Part shown: in pieces, positions 60,229 through 64,000 of the stretch
Numbering within the stretch: the first letter of the stretch is position 1
Layout: each line of letters opens with the position of its first letter
Assembly: GCF_041320275.1 (NCBI RefSeq)
Contig: NZ_CP162023.1
Span: 4,464,001 to 4,528,000, forward strand
Direction of reading: 5' to 3'
Source of the DNA: Mumia sp. Pv4-285
GTDB lineage: Bacteria > Actinomycetota > Actinomycetes > Propionibacteriales > Nocardioidaceae
Length of the DNA stretch: 64,000 bases
Notes under the pieces: generated by a model
The model's input: only the letters and a program-made list of their open reading frames with translations
What the model was told of the DNA's origin: nothing
The model's database searches: none
Position numbers and translations under genes: made by a program

Positions 60229-61389
60229 GTGCTCCACGACCTCGGCACCCGCGTCCGCTCCCCGCTCGCGCTCGCCGCCACCGCGTTCCTCGCCGCCGCA
60301 CTCGGCGTGCTCTGGCTCCTCGACCCCGATACGAACCCGTTCCGGCACTCGGAGGGCCCCGTCTCGCTGCTCGGCCTGCTCCCCGACGCCGCGTCGGCGA
60401 CGCTGCTGCTCCTGGCCGGGCTTCTCGGCCTCGCCGTGGCCGCGCTCGTCAGGCATCCGACCCGAGCACCCGCCGGGCTGCGGGGTCTCGTCACCGCCGC
60501 CGGCGCCGTCACCCTCGCGCTGGCCGTCTTCTGCATGGACACGCAGCTGATCTCCTTCATCGGCTACCTCTGCGCCATGACGATCCCGCTCGTCGCCGCT
60601 GCGCTCGTGGTGTCGGCGCTGCGACGCTCGACCGCGGCACGAGCGACCGCTCTCATCGCGGTGGGCCTCGTCGCCTGGTGGGGCATCGCGTCGGGATCGC
60701 TGGCACCCGACGCGGTCAGCGAGCTGGTCCGCAACCTCGGCGACGGCTTCGCACGGGTCGGCGCTCGACCGTGGATCCTGGTCGGCTTCGCTCTCGCGAC
60801 CGTGCAGTGGTTGTCGACCACCCTCGCGCTCGCGGCGCCGTACACCGAGCGTCTCCACCGGCCGTCTGCCCGCATCGACCGCATCGTGACGATCGCGACG
60901 GTCGTCGCCGTGCTGGGCCCGATCCCGTACGTCCTCGTCCGTGCGACGTGGCTCCTCCCCAGCGGTCTCTTCACCGGGCCGATCACGCCGGCGGACCTCG
61001 ATCCGTCGATGCGACTGTGGGGTCTGCTGCTCGGTGCCGCTGCTCTCGGCGGTTCGGTCCTCACCCTCGGGCTCATCCGACCGTGGGGACGGGTCTTCCC
61101 TGCGTGGATGCCGTACCTCGGCGGTCGCGCCGTCCCGGTCGCCGCAGCCGCCGTCCCGGGGTTCGCGGTCGCCTTCGTCCTCACCGCGTCCGCTCCCTCG
61201 ATCGTGCTCCTGTCGTTCGAGCAGGCCGCCGACGGCGACGCCGAGTCGCTGTGGATGCTCCTCCTGCTCCCGTTGTGGGCCTGGGGGCCCGCGCTGGCGG
61301 TCGCCGTCTGGGGCTACGTGCGCCGGCGGCGGCTGGAAGCACTGCCCGCTCCGCAGCCGACACCCGCCCCGGGCAGGATGGCTGCATGA
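60229..61389 (+). CDS. Hypothetical polytopic membrane protein in ABC/two-component operon
   Basis: 386 residues with about ten to twelve membrane spans and no recognised family. GTG at 60229 is fixed by AAGGAG 6 bases upstream. Spans are evident at about 10-30, 45-65, 80-100, 107-127, 135-155, 180-200, 220-240, 265-290, 305-330 and 345-365. The last codons overlap the start of the histidine kinase gene by four bases. The position between the ABC permease and the kinase suggests that it is part of the export or sensing complex (inference). Confidence 0.8.
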   Translation: MLHDLGTRVRSPLALAATAFLAAALGVLWLLDPDTNPFRHSEGPVSLLGLLPDAASATLLLLAGLLGLAVAALVRHPTRAPAGLRGLVTAAGAVTLALAVFCMDTQLISFIGYLCAMTIPLVAAALVVSALRRSTAARATALIAVGLVAWWGIASGSLAPDAVSELVRNLGDGFARVGARPWILVGFALATVQWLSTTLALAAPYTERLHRPSARIDRIVTIATVVAVLGPIPYVLVRATWLLPSGLFTGPITPADLDPSMRLWGLLLGAAALGGSVLTLGLIRPWGRVFPAWMPYLGGRAVPVAAAAVPGFAVAFVLTASAPSIVLLSFEQAADGDAESLWMLLLLPLWAWGPALAVAVWGYVRRRRLEALPAPQPTPAPGRMAA

Positions 61390-62564
61390 GCGCTCGGGCC
61401 GAGGCCAGGACGGCGCTGCTCCGTACGGTGTTCCTGCTGATCGGAGCAGCGCTGTTCCTGGCCTTCGCCCTGCTCGGCATCAGTGTCGCGGCGACCGGGC
61501 GCGAGGCGGCCAACGTCGCGGTCGCGGTGATCGGCGCGGTGTTGGTGCTCGCCCTGCTGGTGGCGGTCTCGCTGTTCCCCGGGGTGCGCGACACAGAGGT
61601 CGCCGCCGCGCGCATCCTCCTCGACCCGCCGGGGGAGCTGGTCGACGAGCCCGTCGACCGCCGCCGGCACCGCTGGCGTACGACGTGGTTCGTCCTCGCC
61701 CACGTGCTCGCGGGCGGCCTCGTCGGCACCTCGCTCGTCATCGGCATCCCGCTCGCGTACTCGGAGCTGCCCTGGTACGCCGCCACCGCCGCGCTCGCCG
61801 TCCTGCTGGCACTCGTCGTCGTGATCGGCGCGGGGATGGCTCGACTGGCCGTGGTCTGCCTCGGACCGACCGACGCAGACCGGCTCGCCGTCGCCGAGCA
61901 GCGCATCGGGCGCGAGGAGGCTCAGCGTGCACTCGCCCGCGACCTCCACGACGGCATCGGTCACGCGCTGAGCGTCATCTCGCTGCAGGCCGTCGGTGGG
62001 CGCCAGATGGTCTCGCGAGATCCCGAGCACGCCGCGGAGTCGTTGCGGATCATCGCGGAGACGGCACGGCGGGCGCTCGACGAGCTCGACCACGCGCTCG
62101 GCATCCTGCGCGACGAGCCGGGGCCTGCCGAGCGTGCGCCCCTGCAGCGCCTCGGCGACGTCCCGGCGCTGGTCGCCTCGTACGTCGCGGGCGGCGCAGA
62201 GGTCCACGCCGACCTGGCCGACCCGACCGGCGTTCCGGACCTCGTCTCGCGCGAGGCCTTCCGGATCACCCAGGAGGGCCTGACCAACGCGTACGAGCAC
62301 GGCGACGGCTCGGTCATCGACCTCGAGACCCGCGTCGGGGACGACCTGCTCGTCTCGGTGCGCAACGGCGTACCCCCGCACGGACGCGGCGACCGTGCCG
62401 AGCGGTCAGCCGGCCGGGGTCTCGCGGGGTTGCGTGAACGCGTCACGCTGCTCGGCGGCGAGCTCGAGGTCCGGCAGGTCGACGCCACCTGGCACCTTGT
62501 CGCCCGACTGCCGCTCCCGCCCGGCCAGCACCAGGACCGCCAGCACCAGGACGGCCCGCGGTGA
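61386..62564 (+). CDS. NarL-type sensor histidine kinase
   Basis: 392 residues. Four membrane spans in two pairs (about 12-36, 44-64, 102-126, 132-158) with little outside, which is the layout of intramembrane-sensing kinases. The HisKA_3 phosphoacceptor is His188 in ARDLHDGIGHALSVISLQ; the ATPase domain has EAFRITQEGLTNAYEHG and ends with GRGLAGLRERVTLLGGEL. The very end is a Gln/His/Asp-rich duplication (QHQDRQHQDG). It phosphorylates the regulator encoded directly downstream. ATG overlap with the previous gene and GTGA overlap with the next. Confidence 0.93.
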   Translation: MSARAEARTALLRTVFLLIGAALFLAFALLGISVAATGREAANVAVAVIGAVLVLALLVAVSLFPGVRDTEVAAARILLDPPGELVDEPVDRRRHRWRTTWFVLAHVLAGGLVGTSLVIGIPLAYSELPWYAATAALAVLLALVVVIGAGMARLAVVCLGPTDADRLAVAEQRIGREEAQRALARDLHDGIGHALSVISLQAVGGRQMVSRDPEHAAESLRIIAETARRALDELDHALGILRDEPGPAERAPLQRLGDVPALVASYVAGGAEVHADLADPTGVPDLVSREAFRITQEGLTNAYEHGDGSVIDLETRVGDDLLVSVRNGVPPHGRGDRAERSAGRGLAGLRERVTLLGGELEVRQVDATWHLVARLPLPPGQHQDRQHQDGPR

Positions 62565-63211
62565 GCACGCCGATCCGTGTCCTCCTCGTCGACGACGAGC
62601 CGCTCGTGCGCCGCGGCCTGCGGGCGATCCTCGAGAGCGACGCGGGCATCGAGGTGGTCGGCGAGGCCGCGGACGGTGCTGCGGCGCTGGCGTCGGCGCG
62701 CTCGCTGACTCCCGACGTCGTGTGCATGGACGTGCGGATGCCGGGTGTGGACGGCATCCGCGCGACCGAGCTCGTCCTGGCCCTGGAGCCTGCGCCACGG
62801 GTGCTCGTCGTGACGACGTTCGAGAGCGACGAGTACGTCTTCGACGCGCTGCGGGTCGGCGCCTCGGGCTTCCTGCTCAAGCGGGCCGACGCCGACCAGG
62901 TGGTCGCTGCGGTCCGCGCGGTCGCCGCCGGGGAGAGTCTGCTCTTCCCCGAGTCGGTGCGGCGGATGGCCGTGCGCCACGCGCCCGCCCAGACGACGTA
63001 CCGCGGTCCGGCGCTGACCCCTCGCGAGACGGAGGTCCTCACGCTCGTCTCTCGCGGCATGTCCAACCCCGAGATCGCCACGGAGCTCGTGCTCGGTGTC
63101 GAGACGGTTCGGACCCACGTCGCCAACGTGCTGAGCAAGCTCGGTGCCCGCGACCGGACGCAGGCGGTCGTCGTCGCGTACGAGACCGGGCTCGTCTCGA
63201 CGGCCCGCTGA
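62561..63211 (+). CDS. NarL/LuxR-type response regulator
   Basis: 216 residues. Receiver domain with DDE (11-13), phosphoacceptor Asp57 in VCMDVRMPG, Thr in VTTFES and Lys in LLKRAD; DNA-binding domain at about 150-205, LTPRETEVLTLVSRGMSNPEIATELVLGVETVRTHVANVLSKLGA. It is activated by the kinase of the same operon and likely controls the ABC operon itself. GTG start overlapping the kinase stop by four bases. Confidence 0.94.
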   Translation: MSTPIRVLLVDDEPLVRRGLRAILESDAGIEVVGEAADGAAALASARSLTPDVVCMDVRMPGVDGIRATELVLALEPAPRVLVVTTFESDEYVFDALRVGASGFLLKRADADQVVAAVRAVAAGESLLFPESVRRMAVRHAPAQTTYRGPALTPRETEVLTLVSRGMSNPEIATELVLGVETVRTHVANVLSKLGARDRTQAVVVAYETGLVSTAR

Positions 63212-63247
63212 AAGGGTTCCGCAAGCAACAGTTGCGCAACACAACCG

Positions 63248-63276
63248 TTGACACAATCGCGGCCCACTGGAAGATT
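63248..63276 (+). promoter_or_regulatory. Sigma-70-type promoter candidate for the carboxypeptidase gene
   Basis: TTGACA (63248-63253), a perfect -35 box, is followed after 17 bases by AAGATT (63271-63276). The transcript would have a leader of about 45 bases. A small palindrome GTTGCGCAAC lies just upstream. Confidence 0.6.
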
Positions 63277-63327
63277 TCCGGCTGTACGTGCTTTCCCAAG
63301 CACGACCTCATCCCGCGGAGGACCAGC

Positions 63328-64000
63328 ATGAGACGACCTGCTGCGATCTTGTTCACCACCGCCCTCGTCGGAGGACTCCTCGGAGTCCTCCCGGCGACCG
63401 CGTCACCCCCGAAGGCCCCCACCGACTCACCACCGGTCGACCTCGAGATCTACACCGCGACCGTCGACGCGAAGGGGCTCGACCTCCTCGGCGAGGCGGG
63501 CGTCGACCGCGGCCACGACGTCCTCGGTGCCGCAGAGGGCGGCAAGGCGAAGGTCGAGGTCGTGCTGCCGCCCAGCGAGGCCGACAAGCTGCGCGAGAAG
63601 GGCGTCGACCTGACGCTCAAGAAGATCGACGGCGTGAAGGCCACCACCCTGTCCGCCCGACAGGCCGCAGCCGGCTACGACGTCTTCACCTCGTACAGCG
63701 AGGCCGGCGGGATCCGCGACGACATGGTCGCGACCACCAAGCAGTACCCGAAGCTCACCAAGCTCGTGAAGGCCGGCACGTCCGGCACCGGGCAGGACAT
63801 CCTGGCGGTCAAGGTCGGCAAGAACGCCGGCAAGACCAAGGACGGCAGCAAGCCCGCCGTCCTGTACGGCGCCGCGCAGCACGCGCGCGAGTGGATCACG
63901 CCCGAGATGGTCCAGCGCCTCATGCACCACGTCCTCGACCAGTACGGCAAGGACAAGCGCATCACCAAGATCCTCGACACGACCGAGCTGTGGTTCCTGC
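63328..64000 (+). CDS. Secreted M14 family zinc carboxypeptidase (3' end cut by window)
   Basis: The first 224 codons are visible; the frame is open at the window end. A Sec signal peptide (RRPAAILFTTALVGGLLGVLPATASP, cleaved near residue 26) is followed by a propeptide-like region (about 35-110) and the start of the catalytic domain with the zinc motif HAREWI (His185, Glu188) in QHAREWITPEM. The third ligand and the catalytic glutamate lie beyond the window. It would remove C-terminal residues from proteins outside the cell. GGAGG precedes the ATG by 7 bases, and a promoter candidate lies at 63248-63276. Confidence 0.9.
   Translation, partial: MRRPAAILFTTALVGGLLGVLPATASPPKAPTDSPPVDLEIYTATVDAKGLDLLGEAGVDRGHDVLGAAEGGKAKVEVVLPPSEADKLREKGVDLTLKKIDGVKATTLSARQAAAGYDVFTSYSEAGGIRDDMVATTKQYPKLTKLVKAGTSGTGQDILAVKVGKNAGKTKDGSKPAVLYGAAQHAREWITPEMVQRLMHHVLDQYGKDKRITKILDTTELWFL

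Overview
The window is very GC-rich double-stranded chromosomal DNA (roughly 70 percent G+C by eye) with dense genes, many GTG starts, many 4-base ATGA/GTGA overlaps and typical actinobacterial families (PhoX with a Tat signal, HbhA-like protein, DUF222-HNH nuclease, DUF1707, ECF sigma factors with C-terminal extensions). It best fits a free-living soil or plant-associated actinomycete of the Nocardioidaceae type; the family level is inference. No tRNA, rRNA, CRISPR array, prophage or insertion sequence was recognised. The genes at both window edges are cut.

Layout. 0-21 kb is a mixed chromosomal stretch: a carotenoid-desaturase-like flavoprotein with a SRPBCC gene; an ECF42-type sigma factor with its DGPF (YciI-like) partner and a DUF998 membrane protein; GabD, GluQRS and a VanZ-like protein; an AlkA-like glycosylase; a three-gene HxlR / PhzF / amine-oxidase-like operon divergent from a methyltransferase; a block of six tandem palindromic repeats (13.16-13.75 kb); a UBP zinc-finger protein; a DsbA-like thioredoxin convergent with NhaA; an EamA exporter; a TetR pair; and two more ECF sigma genes (ECF41 type with an NAD(P)-binding partner, and a SigG-like one).

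21.4-42.5 kb is one L-rhamnose utilisation locus. Two secreted GH78 alpha-L-rhamnosidases release rhamnose outside the cell. The minus-strand cluster rhaT-P-Q-S (ABC importer), rhaM (mutarotase), rhaI (isomerase), rhaB (kinase), a fused aldolase/dehydrogenase (rhaEW) and an LldD2-like L-lactate dehydrogenase form a complete route rhamnose -> rhamnulose -> rhamnulose-1-phosphate -> DHAP + L-lactaldehyde -> L-lactate -> pyruvate. A divergent LacI-family regulator and LacI-type operators in front of rhaT, lacI and both rhamnosidases tie the parts together. CRP/GlxR-like sites are also present in both rhamnosidase promoters.

42.5-64 kb holds a redox-type two-component pair (cNMP-binding histidine kinase plus a receiver fused to a thioredoxin-reductase-like flavoprotein), a CPA1 Na+/H+ antiporter, PhoX with a PHO-box-like element, a ZIP-family transporter and a GAP-family membrane protein, an HbhA-like protein, an ABC-F ATPase, a MarR regulator, an APH(3')-like kinase, an SOS-box-controlled DUF222-HNH nuclease, a five-gene ABC-transporter/two-component operon and the start of a secreted M14 carboxypeptidase.

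I did not find a clearly new type of system. The strongest less-obvious signals are regulatory: the shared rhamnosidase promoter module, the ECF41 promoter signature at 20.27-20.29 kb, the LexA box at 57.92 kb, and two families of long palindromic repeats.
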